From Lonepinella koalarum (lineage in GTDB: Bacteria; Pseudomonadota; Gammaproteobacteria; Enterobacterales; Pasteurellaceae): 64,000 bases of DNA. The notes beneath the pieces are model-generated. The model made no database searches and was not told where the DNA came from. It saw only the letters and a program-made list of their open reading frames with translations. This document shows positions 9,010 to 18,928 of the stretch, in pieces. Every line of letters begins with the position of its first letter. Position 1 is the stretch's first letter. The position numbers were made by a program, and so were the translations under genes. The stretch spans positions 62,001-126,000 of the forward strand of contig JAUNED010000001.1 of NCBI GenBank assembly GCA_030525745.1, written 5' to 3'.

Positions 9010-10146
9010 TTAGTATAATGAGTTTTTGTTTTCTTCAATGAATTCGGAGTCTAAGCGACCGAACATTTTCCAGTATGCCCAAATGGTGTAAGCTAGTAAA
9101 ATAACAACAAATACTACAGCTAAACCGGCCATTAAGGTTAAGGTTAATTTACTGGAAGTTGCATCCCACACTAACAAGCTCATATCAGGATGTGTGCTTG
9201 ATGGCATAATGAATGGGAACATTGAAATACCCGCAGTGAAAACGACCCCAAGCATTGTGATTGCTGAGAACAAGAAGGCAAAACCTGAGCGATTTGCTTT
9301 TGACGCTGCAATATTTAACAATGCCCCAACAACGACTAAGGCCGGGAATATGTATAATACGGGTAGATCCTTGTAATTATTGAACCAAGCACCGGTTTCA
9401 GTTACAACAGTTTTCCCCAATGGAGAAGAAACAGCATTGCGATCAATAATGCTGGTGACAACATAACCGTCTTTGAAAAGTAACCAAGCACCTGCAAGAC
9501 AGAAAGTGACCAATGTGATGAATGCACCAACTTGAGTCACTGTACGGGAGCGATCGCGCAATTCTGCTGTAGTTTTCATTTGCAACCATGCACCACCATG
9601 AGTGACGAGCATGGATAAACTGACCAAACCACATAAAATAGCAAACGGATTGAGTAATTCAAAGAATGACCCCGTATATTTCACTTGCATTAAGTCATTG
9701 AAGTGGAATGGTACGCCTTGTAATAAATTACCAAATGCGACACCAAAAACCAATGAAGGCACAAAACCGCTAATAAATAGACCTAAGTCCCACATTTTAC
9801 GCCATCTTGGATCTTCAACTTTCGCACGATATTCCAAACCGATTGGGCGGAAGAATAACGCAGCCAGCACTAACATCATTGCAATGTAGAAACCGGAAAA
9901 AGAGGTTGCATATACTGTCGGCCATGCAGCAAACATTGCACCGCCTGCAGTTAATAACCAAACTTGGTTGCCGTCCCAATGTGGCGCAATAGAGTTGATC
10001 ATAATGCGTTTTTCAACTTCTTTTTTACCAACAAAAGGTAGTAAGTTTGCTACGCCCATATCAAACCCGTCAGTTACACAGAAACCAACTAATAAAACGC
10101 CGATTAGCACCCACCAAATAAAACGTAGAATTTCATAATCAATCAT
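9010..10146 (-). CDS. cydB: cytochrome bd ubiquinol oxidase subunit II
   Basis: The 378-residue inner-membrane subunit of the high-affinity quinol oxidase, which supports respiration at low oxygen. The N-terminus MIDYEILRFIWWVLIGVLL, the segment GFDMGVANLLPFVG and W57-region motif HWDGNQVWLLTAGGAMFA are characteristic. Several hydrophobic segments run through the protein. It lies 14 bases downstream of cydA and 12 upstream of cydX. Length is normal. Confidence 0.96.
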   Translation of the reverse strand: MIDYEILRFIWWVLIGVLLVGFCVTDGFDMGVANLLPFVGKKEVEKRIMINSIAPHWDGNQVWLLTAGGAMFAAWPTVYATSFSGFYIAMMLVLAALFFRPIGLEYRAKVEDPRWRKMWDLGLFISGFVPSLVFGVAFGNLLQGVPFHFNDLMQVKYTGSFFELLNPFAILCGLVSLSMLVTHGGAWLQMKTTAELRDRSRTVTQVGAFITLVTFCLAGAWLLFKDGYVVTSIIDRNAVSSPLGKTVVTETGAWFNNYKDLPVLYIFPALVVVGALLNIAASKANRSGFAFLFSAITMLGVVFTAGISMFPFIMPSSTHPDMSLLVWDATSSKLTLTLMAGLAVVFVVILLAYTIWAYWKMFGRLDSEFIEENKNSLY

Positions 10147-10160
10147 CGTTAAACTCCTGC

Positions 10161-11723
10161 TTATTTAGCTGATTGCTCAAAATAGTAACGACCTGTTTTT
10201 AATGCACTTGGGCCAAGACGACCGTATTTATACATTAAATACATTTCAGCAACAAGGAATAGGCTGTAAAGTCCGCATAATAGTAAAATAGAGAACCATA
10301 AATCGCCTGTAGTTAATGCTGAATTTGCTACGCCAACAGGTAAGACTTCAAAAATTGCCCATGGTTGACGGCCATATTCTGCCAAGAACCAACCACTTTC
10401 AATCGCAATCCAAGGTAATGGTAAACCCCATAGTAAGGCTTTTAATAATAATGGGCTTCTACCCACAGTTTTACGTATGTTTTGTGCAAAGGCAAAAATC
10501 ATTAGCAATAAGATTGCACCACCTGCAGCCATCATCGCACGGAAAGACCAGAATGCAGGGCCTACGTTTGGAATGGTATCGCGAGCAGCTTGTTTGATTT
10601 GTGCTTCAGTGGCATCAACCACTTTGTCAGTATAACGTTTTAATAATAAGCCAAATCCTAAGTCTTTTTGTACTTCGTTGAATTTTGCTTTAGTTTCTTC
10701 GCTAACTTGACCTGCTTTACGTTGCACACGGAGTTCTTCCAATAAACCATAAGCTACCATACCTGTACGAACACGTTGCTCATTGGCTGCTTGAATGTCT
10801 TGTAAACCGGCAAATTGTTTATCTAAAGAGCGAGTCACGATAATACCTGCTGCATAAGGGATTTGAATGGCGAATTCATTTTTCTGTTCTGCAGAATTTG
10901 GAATGACAAAAGCGTTCCAAGAAGCTGGTGCAGGTTGGGTATGCCATTCTCCTTCCATAGCGGCTAATTTAGATGGCTGAGCATGGCCGATTTCATAGCC
11001 TGACTCATCGCCCATAATTAATACGGAAATGACAGAGATTAACCCAAAAGTAGAAGCAACAGAGAAAGAACGTTTGGCAAAGCCGATATCACGACCTTTC
11101 AAAATATAGTAAGAACTGATTGCTAATACAAACATCGCACCAGAGACATAGCCGGCGGAAAGCGTGTGTAAGAATTTACTTTGTGCAACCGGATTTAACC
11201 ATAAATCCATGAAACTGGTCATCTCCATTCGCATCGTTTCAAAGTTAAATTCAGAAGCGATTGGGTTTTGCATCCAACCGTTGGCAACTAAAATCCACAT
11301 TGCAGAAAGATTTGAACCAAATGCAACACAGAAAGTTGCCAATAAGTGTTTACCTTTTGACAAACGATCCCAGCCGAAGAAGAACAAACCAACAAAAGTA
11401 GATTCTAAGAAGAAGGCTAATAATGCTTCAATCGCTAATGGTGCGCCGAAAATATCGCCTACATAGTGAGAATAATATGACCAGTTAGTACCGAATTGGA
11501 ATTCCATTGTGATACCGGTAGTAACGCCTAGAGCAAAGTTAATGCCAAATAATTTACCCCAGAACTTTGTCATATCTTTATAAACTTGTTTGTCGGTGAC
11601 CACATATAAGGTTTCCATAATAACGAGAACAAAGGAAAGACCTAATGTTAATGGCACGAACAAAAAGTGATAGAGTGCAGTTAAAGCAAACTGCAAACGA
11701 GAGAGTTCAACAATGTCTAACAT
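10161..11723 (-). CDS. cydA: cytochrome bd ubiquinol oxidase subunit I
   Basis: The haem-bearing subunit that oxidises quinol and reduces oxygen to water. Its 520 residues are close to E. coli CydA (522), so the long Q-loop form is present. The N-terminus [18 protein letters not shown] contains the axial histidine (about His19), and the C-terminal GRQPW motif ([13 protein letters not shown]) is intact. It is the first gene of cydABX-ybgE. Upstream DNA contains FNR-like and CRP-like sites, which fits oxygen and carbon control, though those sites could instead serve the divergent gene. Confidence 0.97.
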   Translation of the reverse strand: MLDIVELSRLQFALTALYHFLFVPLTLGLSFVLVIMETLYVVTDKQVYKDMTKFWGKLFGINFALGVTTGITMEFQFGTNWSYYSHYVGDIFGAPLAIEALLAFFLESTFVGLFFFGWDRLSKGKHLLATFCVAFGSNLSAMWILVANGWMQNPIASEFNFETMRMEMTSFMDLWLNPVAQSKFLHTLSAGYVSGAMFVLAISSYYILKGRDIGFAKRSFSVASTFGLISVISVLIMGDESGYEIGHAQPSKLAAMEGEWHTQPAPASWNAFVIPNSAEQKNEFAIQIPYAAGIIVTRSLDKQFAGLQDIQAANEQRVRTGMVAYGLLEELRVQRKAGQVSEETKAKFNEVQKDLGFGLLLKRYTDKVVDATEAQIKQAARDTIPNVGPAFWSFRAMMAAGGAILLLMIFAFAQNIRKTVGRSPLLLKALLWGLPLPWIAIESGWFLAEYGRQPWAIFEVLPVGVANSALTTGDLWFSILLLCGLYSLFLVAEMYLMYKYGRLGPSALKTGRYYFEQSAK

Positions 11724-11934
11724 CTCAACTCCTTGTAAATGCTACAAGTTTCAAATTTGATTTTTCGTTGTGTTGACACAAACGATAATCACCCCAAGTT
11801 GTTTAAAATTCCATCATTTTAAACGGTTCATTTCATAAACTATCGCAATCATAATTTTTAGATAAACAATTATGCTCGAGATAGCCCAAGACCGAGCGTA
11901 TTCTACTACTTTTTATGAGGATAAAAAACCTCAA

Positions 11935-11956
11935 AAATGCGATATTGATCACATTT
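11935..11956. promoter_or_regulatory. CRP-like binding site
   Basis: The 22 bases AAATGCGATATTGATCACATTT differ at only three positions from the CRP palindrome AAATGTGATCTAGATCACATTT. It lies between divergent cydA and the DUF5339 gene. Confidence 0.65.
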
Positions 11957-11999
11957 TTGTGATTAATCAAAAAGCCGTTAAACCTTTTATTTACTTAAA

Positions 12000-12013
12000 T
12001 TGACACAGATCAA
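12000..12013. promoter_or_regulatory. FNR-like binding site
   Basis: TTGACACAGATCAA matches the FNR palindrome TTGATNNNNATCAA at nine of ten fixed positions. Its centre is about 46 bases before the presumed start point of a rightward promoter with TATATT at 12041. FNR control of cydAB is well known, so either direction is plausible. Confidence 0.6.
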
Positions 12014-12166
12014 ACTATCAAGTTAATATTTTTAGCATGCTATATTTTACTCTGTGAATATCCTGAGATAGTTAGTCCAAGAAACGCTAGACATCAAAGT
12101 ATAGTTTTGTTACTTTTTCTCATTATTTAGGGGTAAATTTCAGCCTAAATAGAGATAGGAGAATTT

Positions 12167-12475
12167 ATGTTTATTAAAACTCGTTTAATTTTGACCGCAC
12201 TTTTTGCCATATTGGGTTTGGTGGCAACCTCATCATTGGCAGCAGAAAATAAAAATATGCCTCAAGAATGCCAACAATTGTTTAGTGAAACGGAACAGTT
12301 GATTAAAGAAGTGGAAAAGCAGCCGGGGACACACCCACAAATTAGTCAAATTAAACAAAAATTAAATCAAAGCAAGGAGAAAATTCTTGCTTTAGACACT
12401 CAGATACAAGCCAAAAGTTGTGAGCAGGGTTTAGCTAAACTGGCTCGATTTAGATTACAAGATGAAACACAATAG
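12167..12475 (+). CDS. small exported DUF5339-type protein
   Basis: A 102-residue protein with a clear signal peptide (MFIKTRLILTALFAILGLV, cleavage likely after SLAA near residue 25). The mature part is about 77 residues, helical, Gln/Lys-rich, with two cysteines (in PQECQQ and KSCEQG) that could form a disulfide in the periplasm. It resembles the DUF5339 family of Pasteurellaceae, of unknown function. The ribosome site is ATAGGAG. The signal-peptide codons include an uptake-signal core. It stands alone, divergent from cydA and convergent with ruvB. Confidence 0.65.
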   Translation: MFIKTRLILTALFAILGLVATSSLAAENKNMPQECQQLFSETEQLIKEVEKQPGTHPQISQIKQKLNQSKEKILALDTQIQAKSCEQGLAKLARFRLQDETQ

Positions 12476-12512
12476 TGCTTTATTAATCACTAATGAAAAA
12501 TCGATTTTTTCG

Positions 12513-13520
12513 TTAATTTGTCAGTTTTTCTAATCCGAAGTGGCGATAGGTTTGTGAAGTAGCAATTCTGCCTCTCGGCGTACGTTGTAAATAGCCTTGT
12601 TGGATTAAATAGGGTTCCAACACATCTTCAATAGTTTCCCGTTCTTCTCCAATGGCGGCAGAGAGATTATCTAATCCGACAGGGCCTCCATCGAAACGTT
12701 CAATAATTGAAGTAAGCAATTTTCTATCTAAATAATCAAAGCCGGCTTGGTCAATATCTAACATTGATAGGGCGGATTTTGCAATTTCTTCCGAAATTAT
12801 GCCGCCATTTTTGACATCAGCATAATCCCGTACGCGGCGAAGAAGGCGGTTTGCTATTCGAGGTGTACCTCGGGAACGTCGCGCGATCTCGTGAGCCGCT
12901 GAGTCAGAAATAGTTAAATTTAAACAGTTCGCACTACGACTGACAATAAAGGTTAAATCTTCCACAGAATAGAACTCTAATCGTTGTACGATACCGAAAC
13001 GATCACGTAATGGTGAGGTTAATGAACCGGCTCTTGTGGTTGCGCCGATTAAGGTAAACGGCGGTAAATCCAATTTGATGGAACGTGCAGCAGGGCCTTC
13101 ACCGATCATAATATCCAATTGATAATCTTCCATAGCTGGATAGAGCACTTCCTCGATAGCGGGTGATAAGCGATGGATTTCATCAATAAATAACACATCA
13201 TGTGGCTCCAAATTAGTCAGCATTGCCGCCAAATCACCGGCTTTTTCTAAAACAGGTCCTGAAGTTGTGCGTATATTAACGCCCATTTCATTTGCGACAA
13301 TATTGGCAAGGGTTGTTTTTCCTAACCCCGGAGGGCCGAAAATCAGTAAGTGATCCAACGCATCTTGGCGAAGTTTGGCAGCTTGAATAAATATCTCCAT
13401 TTGTGACCGGACTTGTGGCTGACCAATATAGTCTGCCAAGAGTTTAGGTCGGATAGCGCGATCTACGGCTTCATCATCAAGTTTGGCCGTTGCACTAATA
13501 ATACGATCAGCTTCAATCAT
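12513..13520 (-). CDS. ruvB: Holliday junction branch migration helicase RuvB
   Basis: Hexameric AAA+ motor that, with RuvA, drives branch migration of Holliday junctions. 335 residues, as expected. Walker A is [12 protein letters not shown] (about residues 61-72), Walker B is LFIDEIHRL (about 111-119), sensor 1 lies in [10 protein letters not shown] and the arginine finger region in PLRDRFG. The C-terminal winged helix includes the TPRGR motif. It lies 24 bases after ruvA in a ruvC-ruvA-ruvB run. Confidence 0.97.
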   Translation of the reverse strand: MIEADRIISATAKLDDEAVDRAIRPKLLADYIGQPQVRSQMEIFIQAAKLRQDALDHLLIFGPPGLGKTTLANIVANEMGVNIRTTSGPVLEKAGDLAAMLTNLEPHDVLFIDEIHRLSPAIEEVLYPAMEDYQLDIMIGEGPAARSIKLDLPPFTLIGATTRAGSLTSPLRDRFGIVQRLEFYSVEDLTFIVSRSANCLNLTISDSAAHEIARRSRGTPRIANRLLRRVRDYADVKNGGIISEEIAKSALSMLDIDQAGFDYLDRKLLTSIIERFDGGPVGLDNLSAAIGEERETIEDVLEPYLIQQGYLQRTPRGRIATSQTYRHFGLEKLTN

Positions 13521-13544
13521 ACATTTATTATCTTTTTTATGTTG

Positions 13545-14159
13545 TTATAAGGCTGCTTTCAATGCTTCCCGAATGAGTTGTTCACTACTTAAATCGGATC
13601 TCGCTATTTTTTTCACCATTTTTTCTGCTTCCATAGGTTTATAACCCAGTGCAATCAGCGCAGCAACGGCATCATTAGTTGGTGCTTCAGCGGTTTGCTC
13701 AATCGGATTAGGTTGAGTAATATGAGAACTTTCGACAAAGAAATCCGTTTGTTTCACGTCTTTAAACTTACCTTTGAGTTCCACTAACAAGCGTTCTGCC
13801 GTTTTTTTACCTACTCCGGGGATTTTGATTAATTTAGATAATTCTTCCCGTTCGATAGCATAGGCAAACTCTTCTACAGACATAGCGGATAAAATAGCTA
13901 AGGCTAATTTAGGCCCGACACCGTTGGTTTTGATTAATTCACGGAATAAAGAGCGGTCAGTTTTTTGAGCAAATCCAAATAATGAATGCGCGTCTTCACG
14001 TACAATAAAATGGGTAAATAAACTGATTTGTTTCCCGAGTTCAGGTAGTTGATAAAAACTTGTCATTGGTAGCAGTAATTCATAACCTACACCATTAACA
14101 TCAAGTAGAATTTCAGGCGGTTGTTTTTCTACTAACAAGCCTGTTAAACGCCCAATCAT
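13545..14159 (-). CDS. ruvA: Holliday junction DNA-binding protein RuvA
   Basis: It binds the four-way junction and loads RuvB. 204 residues with the three usual domains: an N-terminal OB fold (MIGRLTGLL onwards), a central pair of helix-hairpin-helix motifs ([13 protein letters not shown] and [13 protein letters not shown], about 70-125), and a C-terminal domain III for RuvB contact (about 155-204) after a variable linker. It lies between ruvC and ruvB on the same strand. Confidence 0.97.
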   Translation of the reverse strand: MIGRLTGLLVEKQPPEILLDVNGVGYELLLPMTSFYQLPELGKQISLFTHFIVREDAHSLFGFAQKTDRSLFRELIKTNGVGPKLALAILSAMSVEEFAYAIEREELSKLIKIPGVGKKTAERLLVELKGKFKDVKQTDFFVESSHITQPNPIEQTAEAPTNDAVAALIALGYKPMEAEKMVKKIARSDLSSEQLIREALKAAL

Positions 14160-14217
14160 TGTGATTTCCTTCGTAAAAATTTTTCCCAGTATAACGAATA
14201 ACTGAATAAAAGAACAG

Positions 14218-14790
14218 TTAAATTTTTAAACGGAAGCGCCCACGGCTGTATCTTGTACGCAAAAGTGCGGTGATTTTTTCCTGTGTTTTAGTTGTGGTGG
14301 CAGATTGTGAAATCTGTAAGCTGTGTTGCATAGTATGGGCGTGAGTAATCGCAATTGCTAAGGCATCAGCCGCATCAGTTTGTGGTTTTTCAGATAAATG
14401 CAAAATACGGCTAACCATATCTTGTACTTGGGTTTTGTCTGCAGAGCCAATGCCGGTTACGGTTTGTTTCACTAAACGGGCGGCATATTCAAAGACCGGT
14501 AAATCTCGATTCACTGCCGCAACAATCGCCGTACCTCGAGCTTGCCCCAGTTTCAATGCTGAGCTTGGGTTTTTGGCTAAAAAGACTTCTTCAATAGCGA
14601 ACATATCGGGTTGAAATTGGGTAATAATTTCACTGATACCGGCATAAATGCGTTTTAAACGGGTCGGCATATCTTCTACTTGTGTACGAATGATACCGCT
14701 ACCAAGATATTCCAATGTTCGCCCGGTATGCCGAATAACGCCGTAACCTGTTACTCTTGAGCCGGGGTCAATTCCTAAAATAATAGCCAT
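14218..14790 (-). CDS. ruvC: Holliday junction resolvase RuvC
   Basis: Endonuclease that cuts Holliday junctions symmetrically. 190 residues. RNase H-fold acidic residues are visible: Asp7 in ILGIDPGSR, Glu in [11 protein letters not shown] (about 66-67) and the pair in [11 protein letters not shown] (about 138-141). An uptake-signal core falls near the C-terminus (about 14262), where residues are least conserved. It is first of the ruvCAB set; the upstream neighbour is a lipoprotein gene with its own terminator. Confidence 0.96.
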   Translation of the reverse strand: MAIILGIDPGSRVTGYGVIRHTGRTLEYLGSGIIRTQVEDMPTRLKRIYAGISEIITQFQPDMFAIEEVFLAKNPSSALKLGQARGTAIVAAVNRDLPVFEYAARLVKQTVTGIGSADKTQVQDMVSRILHLSEKPQTDAADALAIAITHAHTMQHSLQISQSATTTKTQEKITALLRTRYSRGRFRLKI

Positions 14791-14805
14791 GTTATAACAA
14801 ATAAA

Positions 14806-14834
14806 ATAAGCGAGAAATCATTTTTCTCGCTTAT
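14806..14834 (-). terminator. terminator after the lipoprotein gene
   Basis: Arms ATAAGCGAGAAA and TTTCTCGCTTAT form a 12-base stem; read leftwards it is followed by a T-rich stretch. It separates the lipoprotein gene from ruvC. Confidence 0.75.
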
Positions 14835-14851
14835 AGTGAGATTAAATTCTT

Positions 14852-15394
14852 CTATTTATTCAGTTTTTGAGTAAATCTATGATCGATATCGCAAAGTTTT
14901 GCTAAGATTTGATCAGTATCTTTACCTTCTAATGTCAGCATACCGCCAGTTCCTTTCATTGCTGTGGCAAGGCTGAAATCACTGTCCACATTCCAAATGT
15001 ATCCTTTTCCTATAAATGAGGCAAAATCCTTGTTTTCAATATGACGGATTAATGTTGGAATTTGATGTAATTTTTTTCCTTCTTTTAACACTAAATTCAC
15101 TGTTTTGGCATCATTTCCTTGGAAGGAATAGGTGGCTGTCACACTTTTACCATTTAAGCAACGGTAAACAATAGATTTTGAGCTATCGGTAATTTTGGTG
15201 ACATCGATTGTGGCATTTCCTTGGATATTCATTGCTACTTGTTTTGCCTGTTGTTCTGCATTTTGAATGGCTTGTTGCATCTTTGCTTCTGTTTCTACTT
15301 GCTTTTGCGTTGCAATTTGCTCTTGAGTAGTTGTTGAACAGGCTGCTAACATGAGGCTGGCTATTGTGGTAGGCAATAATTGAGTTAATTTCAT
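14852..15394 (-). CDS. outer-membrane-type lipoprotein of unknown function
   Basis: 180 residues from the ATG at 15394, which follows an AAGGAGCG ribosome site; the longer frame upstream is not needed. The N-terminus is a lipoprotein signal with lipobox LMLAAC (Cys about residue 19) followed by STTT, a non-retention sequence favouring the outer membrane. Next comes a helical Gln/Ala-rich stretch (about 22-60), then a mixed domain with two cysteines (in VYRCLNG and KLCDID). No family was recognised with confidence. It sits between ruvC and yebC with terminators on both sides, so it is a single-gene unit in an otherwise conserved neighbourhood. Confidence 0.7.
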   Translation of the reverse strand: MKLTQLLPTTIASLMLAACSTTTQEQIATQKQVETEAKMQQAIQNAEQQAKQVAMNIQGNATIDVTKITDSSKSIVYRCLNGKSVTATYSFQGNDAKTVNLVLKEGKKLHQIPTLIRHIENKDFASFIGKGYIWNVDSDFSLATAMKGTGGMLTLEGKDTDQILAKLCDIDHRFTQKLNK

Positions 15395-15510
15395 AAAACG
15401 CTCCTTATAATTGATGTTTAAATGAAATACGCCACAAAATTGACGTTTTTTCAGCATACCCTATAAAAAATAAAAAGTAAAATAATTATCTGTTTAAAAA
15501 TACATAAAAA

Positions 15511-15535
15511 ATAAGCGGACTCTTTGTCCGCTTAT
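15511..15535 (-). terminator. terminator after yebC
   Basis: Ten-base arms ATAAGCGGAC and GTCCGCTTAT around a five-base loop, followed leftwards by a run of T. Confidence 0.82.
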
Positions 15536-15550
15536 CTGTTAGGTTGCTAA

Positions 15551-16291
15551 TTAAAGGGTTGCAGCCACTTCATCACTGATTTCACCGTTGTGATACACGT
15601 TTTGTACATCATCACAATCTTCAAGGCGATTGATTAAATCAAGTAATTTGGGTGCAGTTTCCGCATCAAGCTCAACAGTGGTTGATGGGATCATAGTTAC
15701 TTCAGCACTTTCAATTTTGAAACCTGCGGCTTCGATACCATCACGTACAGTGCCTAGCTCTTCCCATGCAGTATAGATTTCAAAACTGCCGTCTTCTTGC
15801 TGTTGAATATCGTCGGCGCCTGCTTCAATAGCAGCTTCTGTTAGACTGTCTTCATCGGCACTTGATACTAAAATCAAGCCTTTTTTACTGAATAAATAGC
15901 CTACAGATCCTTCTGTACCTAAATTACCCCCACATTTCGTAAAACTTGGGCGAACTTGGGAAATCGTGCGGTTTGCGTTATCGCTTAGGCATTCTACCAT
16001 GACTGCAGTACCGCCCGGTCCATAACCTTCGTAGATTTTAGTTTCCATATTGGTGTCATCACCACCGCCTACACCACGATCAATGGCACGATTAATAGTA
16101 TCACGTGTCATATTGTTGGAAAGGGCTTTATCTACTGCTGCGCGCAAACGTGGATTTGAGGAAACGTCGCCACCACCTAATTTTGCCGCAGTCACTAATT
16201 CACGGATTAATTTAGTAAAAATTTTACCGCGTTGTGCGTCTTGTGCCGCTTTACGGTGTTTAATATTTGCCCACTTACTATGGCCTGCCAT
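15551..16291 (-). CDS. yebC: YebC/PmpR-family regulatory protein
   Basis: 246 residues starting [18 protein letters not shown], the hallmark of the YebC/TACO1 family. Family members have been described as DNA-binding regulators and, more recently, as translation factors easing ribosome stalling at polyproline. The three-domain length is standard. It lies 15 bases after nudB, and in many gamma-proteobacteria it lies next to ruvC; here a lipoprotein gene intervenes. Confidence 0.93.
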   Translation of the reverse strand: MAGHSKWANIKHRKAAQDAQRGKIFTKLIRELVTAAKLGGGDVSSNPRLRAAVDKALSNNMTRDTINRAIDRGVGGGDDTNMETKIYEGYGPGGTAVMVECLSDNANRTISQVRPSFTKCGGNLGTEGSVGYLFSKKGLILVSSADEDSLTEAAIEAGADDIQQQEDGSFEIYTAWEELGTVRDGIEAAGFKIESAEVTMIPSTTVELDAETAPKLLDLINRLEDCDDVQNVYHNGEISDEVAATL

Positions 16292-16306
16292 GTTATTGTC
16301 CTTATT

Positions 16307-16744
16307 TTATTGGATTAAATATTCTGTTATCGCTTGTGCGTTACTTGGTGATTTGGTCAGTTGAGCGGCTTCTTTAGGCGAGACCCAACAATAAGCCAAA
16401 TGCTCGGTTAAAATTGGTTCCAACTCGCTTTCCAGCGGCAGTAAAAACCAATGTTCAACGCAGTGCGTAATATTCGGTGCGTATTTATACCGAAAATGTG
16501 GGAAAATTTCAAATTCTATCTTGGTTTGGCAGTCAAAGAGCGGTAAGTTTTTAGAGAGAATTTCAATGCCTGCTTCTTCTTTTACTTCTCTTATTGCCGT
16601 TTGCCAAGCTGTTTCATTCGGATCAATTGTGCCTGTAACAGATTGCCAAAAATTAGGATCATCCTTGCGTTGTAACATCAGTACACGTTGAGTATCTCTA
16701 GCATAAATGACCACTAAAATACTGTTTGGATTTTTATACTGCAT
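16307..16744 (-). CDS. nudB: dihydroneopterin triphosphate diphosphatase
   Basis: Nudix hydrolase of the folate pathway that removes pyrophosphate from dihydroneopterin triphosphate. 145 residues, with a recognisable Nudix box (GTIDPNETAWQTAIREVKEE begins near residue 37, followed by AGIE). Its position in a nudB-yebC-ruvC order, as in E. coli, supports this assignment over a general dATP hydrolase. Here it starts the leftward unit; aspS, its usual upstream neighbour, is displaced by about 4.4 kb of inserted genes. Confidence 0.9.
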   Translation of the reverse strand: MQYKNPNSILVVIYARDTQRVLMLQRKDDPNFWQSVTGTIDPNETAWQTAIREVKEEAGIEILSKNLPLFDCQTKIEFEIFPHFRYKYAPNITHCVEHWFLLPLESELEPILTEHLAYCWVSPKEAAQLTKSPSNAQAITEYLIQ

Positions 16745-16862
16745 TTCAATTTGTCTGTTTAAATGGATTTTTTCTTGAAAAAGACAGTAAATCTTACTCC
16801 TTTATCAGTAGTTTGCAAGCTGCCTAAAAATAATTAAAATGGTTTGAGATAAGAGAAAAATA

Positions 16863-17720
16863 ATGTTGAATAAAATGAACTCAAATTCCCCACATATTTA
16901 TATCGGCACAGGCGGTTATGCAGACACTGATCTTATTGGTACACTTTATCCTCAAGGTACCAAGAAAGAGGATTTTCTGGCGGTGTACAGTCAGCATTAT
17001 GATACTCTTGAAATCAATAGTACCTTTCATGCTCCACTTGGTTTAAAAGCCTTTGAAGGGATAGTGGAAAAGGCCGCAGGCAGACTCAATTTTTCTGTGA
17101 AATTACATCAAGATTTCAGCCATAAATTCATTGCTGATAAAGCACAAGCAGAGGCTTTTCTCAATGCCCTAATGCCATTAAAAGAGCAGAGGGTATTGGC
17201 AAATTTATTTGTGCAATTTCCGGTTCAATTTGAACGTACCACTGCGAACCGTCGTTATCTCGCGGAATTATGTCAATGGTTTGGTGATTATTCCTTGGCT
17301 ATAGAATTTCGCCACTCAAGCTGGCATATTCCTGTGGTATTTGATACCTTTATCAAAAGTCCTAATTTGATTTGGTGTAATGTAGATTATCCGCAACATA
17401 TCGGCTTACCTGTGTTTCATTTTTTTTCCAATCGACGCATTGCTTATTTGCGGTTACACGGGCGCAATTCAAATTGGTGGAAAGGGCAGAGTGCCGCAGA
17501 ACGCCACGATTATCGTTATTCCGATGAGGAATTAAAGGCCTTGGTAGCGTTGCTTTTTAAACGCAGAAATGAATTTGATAAACTTTACCTCTATTTTGAA
17601 AACACGACTAAAAGCCACTCGTTTTATAATATTCAAACCATAAAAAGCTTTTTATTGGAGATGGGGTTTCAAATCAAACCTGAACCAACCTATTTATTGG
17701 GACAGCAAAGTTTGTTTTAA
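16863..17720 (+). CDS. yecE: DUF72 family protein (YecE-like)
   Basis: 285 residues of the DUF72 TIM-barrel-like family: IYIGTGGYADTDLIGTLYP at the N-terminus, TLEINSTFHAP near 50-60, FSVKLHQDFSH near 80, and AIEFRHSSWH near 140. No enzymatic role is established for the family. E. coli carries yecE close to aspS, as here. The C-terminus ends QQSLF, close to the pentapeptide that binds the DNA polymerase sliding clamp; E. coli YecE ends similarly. Two starts are possible (16863 or the ATG four codons later). Confidence 0.85.
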   Translation: MLNKMNSNSPHIYIGTGGYADTDLIGTLYPQGTKKEDFLAVYSQHYDTLEINSTFHAPLGLKAFEGIVEKAAGRLNFSVKLHQDFSHKFIADKAQAEAFLNALMPLKEQRVLANLFVQFPVQFERTTANRRYLAELCQWFGDYSLAIEFRHSSWHIPVVFDTFIKSPNLIWCNVDYPQHIGLPVFHFFSNRRIAYLRLHGRNSNWWKGQSAAERHDYRYSDEELKALVALLFKRRNEFDKLYLYFENTTKSHSFYNIQTIKSFLLEMGFQIKPEPTYLLGQQSLF

Positions 17721-17927
17721 TGAATTATTAGGTTGTGAATCATCATTTCATTTAATGAAAAGGCAGGTAATTTTCTTAAATCAGAGAAAAGTGCGGTTGC
17801 ATTTATTGCAATTTTACTGATTTTGTTATGAATTTATTTCATATTTATTTCAAAAATATATCATTTTTATTCAAAAATAATCTATGCTTTAATAAATCAT
17901 CAGTCAAATAAGTAATAGAAGGTAAAA

Positions 17928-18905
17928 ATGACAACAAAATTTAACTGCCGAGTGCATACACTTCAATTCGATGAAAATTATCAACCGGATGATCAAAATA
18001 CCCGTTTAACCACCAACTTTGCCAACCTTGCCCGTGGCGAAAACCGCAAACAGAACCTGCAAAATGCGATTGCGATGATCAATAACCGTTTTAACGATTT
18101 AGCGAACTGGGATAACCCGAATGCGGATCGTTATTCGGTGAAATTGGATATTGTCTCGCTGGATATTGATGTGGAAGGCAAAGGCGAGTTCTTCCCTGCG
18201 ATTGAGTGGCTGAAAACCTCTGTTATCGACCACAAAACCGGCAAAACCATTGATGGCATTATCGGTAATAACTTCTCTTCTTTTGTGCGTGATTACGATT
18301 TCAGCGTATTGTTGTTAGATCACAATAAAGACAAACCGCAATTTAGCGTGCCGGAAGGCTATGGCGAGTTGCACGGCAAGCTGTTTAAACATTTATTGGC
18401 ATCGCCTGAATATACCGCAAAATATAAAAAACCACCGGTGATCTGTTTAAGCGTGGCAACCACTCGAACTTACCACCGCACCACCAATGTTCACCCGATT
18501 TTAGGTGTAGAATATGTGCAAAATGACTACTCTTTAACCGATGACTATTTTGCGAAAATGGGCTTAAAAGTGCGTTACTTTATGCCGCCAAAATCCGTTG
18601 CGCCGTATGCGTTCTACTTTGATGAGAATGCAGATTTGCTCAATGATTACACTAACTTAGAGCTAATCAGCACGATTGCCACAATGGAAGCGTTCCAAAA
18701 AATTTACCGTCCGGAAATTTACAATGCCAATTCGGTCGCAGGGCAGGTATATAAAGGCAGCCTGACTTACCAAGATTATTCCGTCACCAAAGTGGAATAT
18801 GACCGTGAAGAGCGCACCCAGTTGGCGATCAAACAGGGTAAATACACCGAAGAGCATTTTATTAAGCGTTACCAAGCGATTTTAGAGGCTTGGGCAGCAA
18901 AATAA
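17928..18905 (+). CDS. mesX: MesX, DUF1852 partner of oxygen-dependent methionine synthase
   Basis: 325 residues of the DUF1852 family; recognisable stretches are TTNFANLARGENRKQNLQ (about 28-45), MINNRFNDLANWDNP (about 50-64), DRYSVKLDI and the His-rich segment TTRTYHRTTNVHPILG (about 183-198). DUF1852 proteins are known to be required, with oxygen, for methionine synthesis by the core synthase MesD; their chemistry is not settled. It is first of a three-gene unit with mesD and a flavin reductase. The 207 bases upstream hold an uptake signal and a small palindrome (17746-17760). No signal peptide, so cytoplasmic. Confidence 0.9.
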   Translation: MTTKFNCRVHTLQFDENYQPDDQNTRLTTNFANLARGENRKQNLQNAIAMINNRFNDLANWDNPNADRYSVKLDIVSLDIDVEGKGEFFPAIEWLKTSVIDHKTGKTIDGIIGNNFSSFVRDYDFSVLLLDHNKDKPQFSVPEGYGELHGKLFKHLLASPEYTAKYKKPPVICLSVATTRTYHRTTNVHPILGVEYVQNDYSLTDDYFAKMGLKVRYFMPPKSVAPYAFYFDENADLLNDYTNLELISTIATMEAFQKIYRPEIYNANSVAGQVYKGSLTYQDYSVTKVEYDREERTQLAIKQGKYTEEHFIKRYQAILEAWAAK

Positions 18906-18928
18906 CCCAAAAACAGTGGTTTAAATTC

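Larger units (their letters stand above)
11724..12166. other. 443-bp divergent regulatory region between cydA and the DUF5339 gene
   Basis: AT-rich DNA without a convincing gene. It holds a near-consensus CRP site (11935-11956), an FNR-like site (12000-12013), a possible rightward -10 (TATATT at 12041-12046) and a possible leftward -10 (TAGAAT on the minus strand, 11900-11905). Which gene each site controls cannot be told from sequence. Confidence 0.55.

Noticed and set aside
17721..17927. SAM or cobalamin riboswitch, or MetJ box, before mesX
   Set aside because: The gap is short and AT-rich; no AGACGTCT-like repeats and no stable multi-stem pattern were seen, only a small palindrome TTTCATT-T-AATGAAA.
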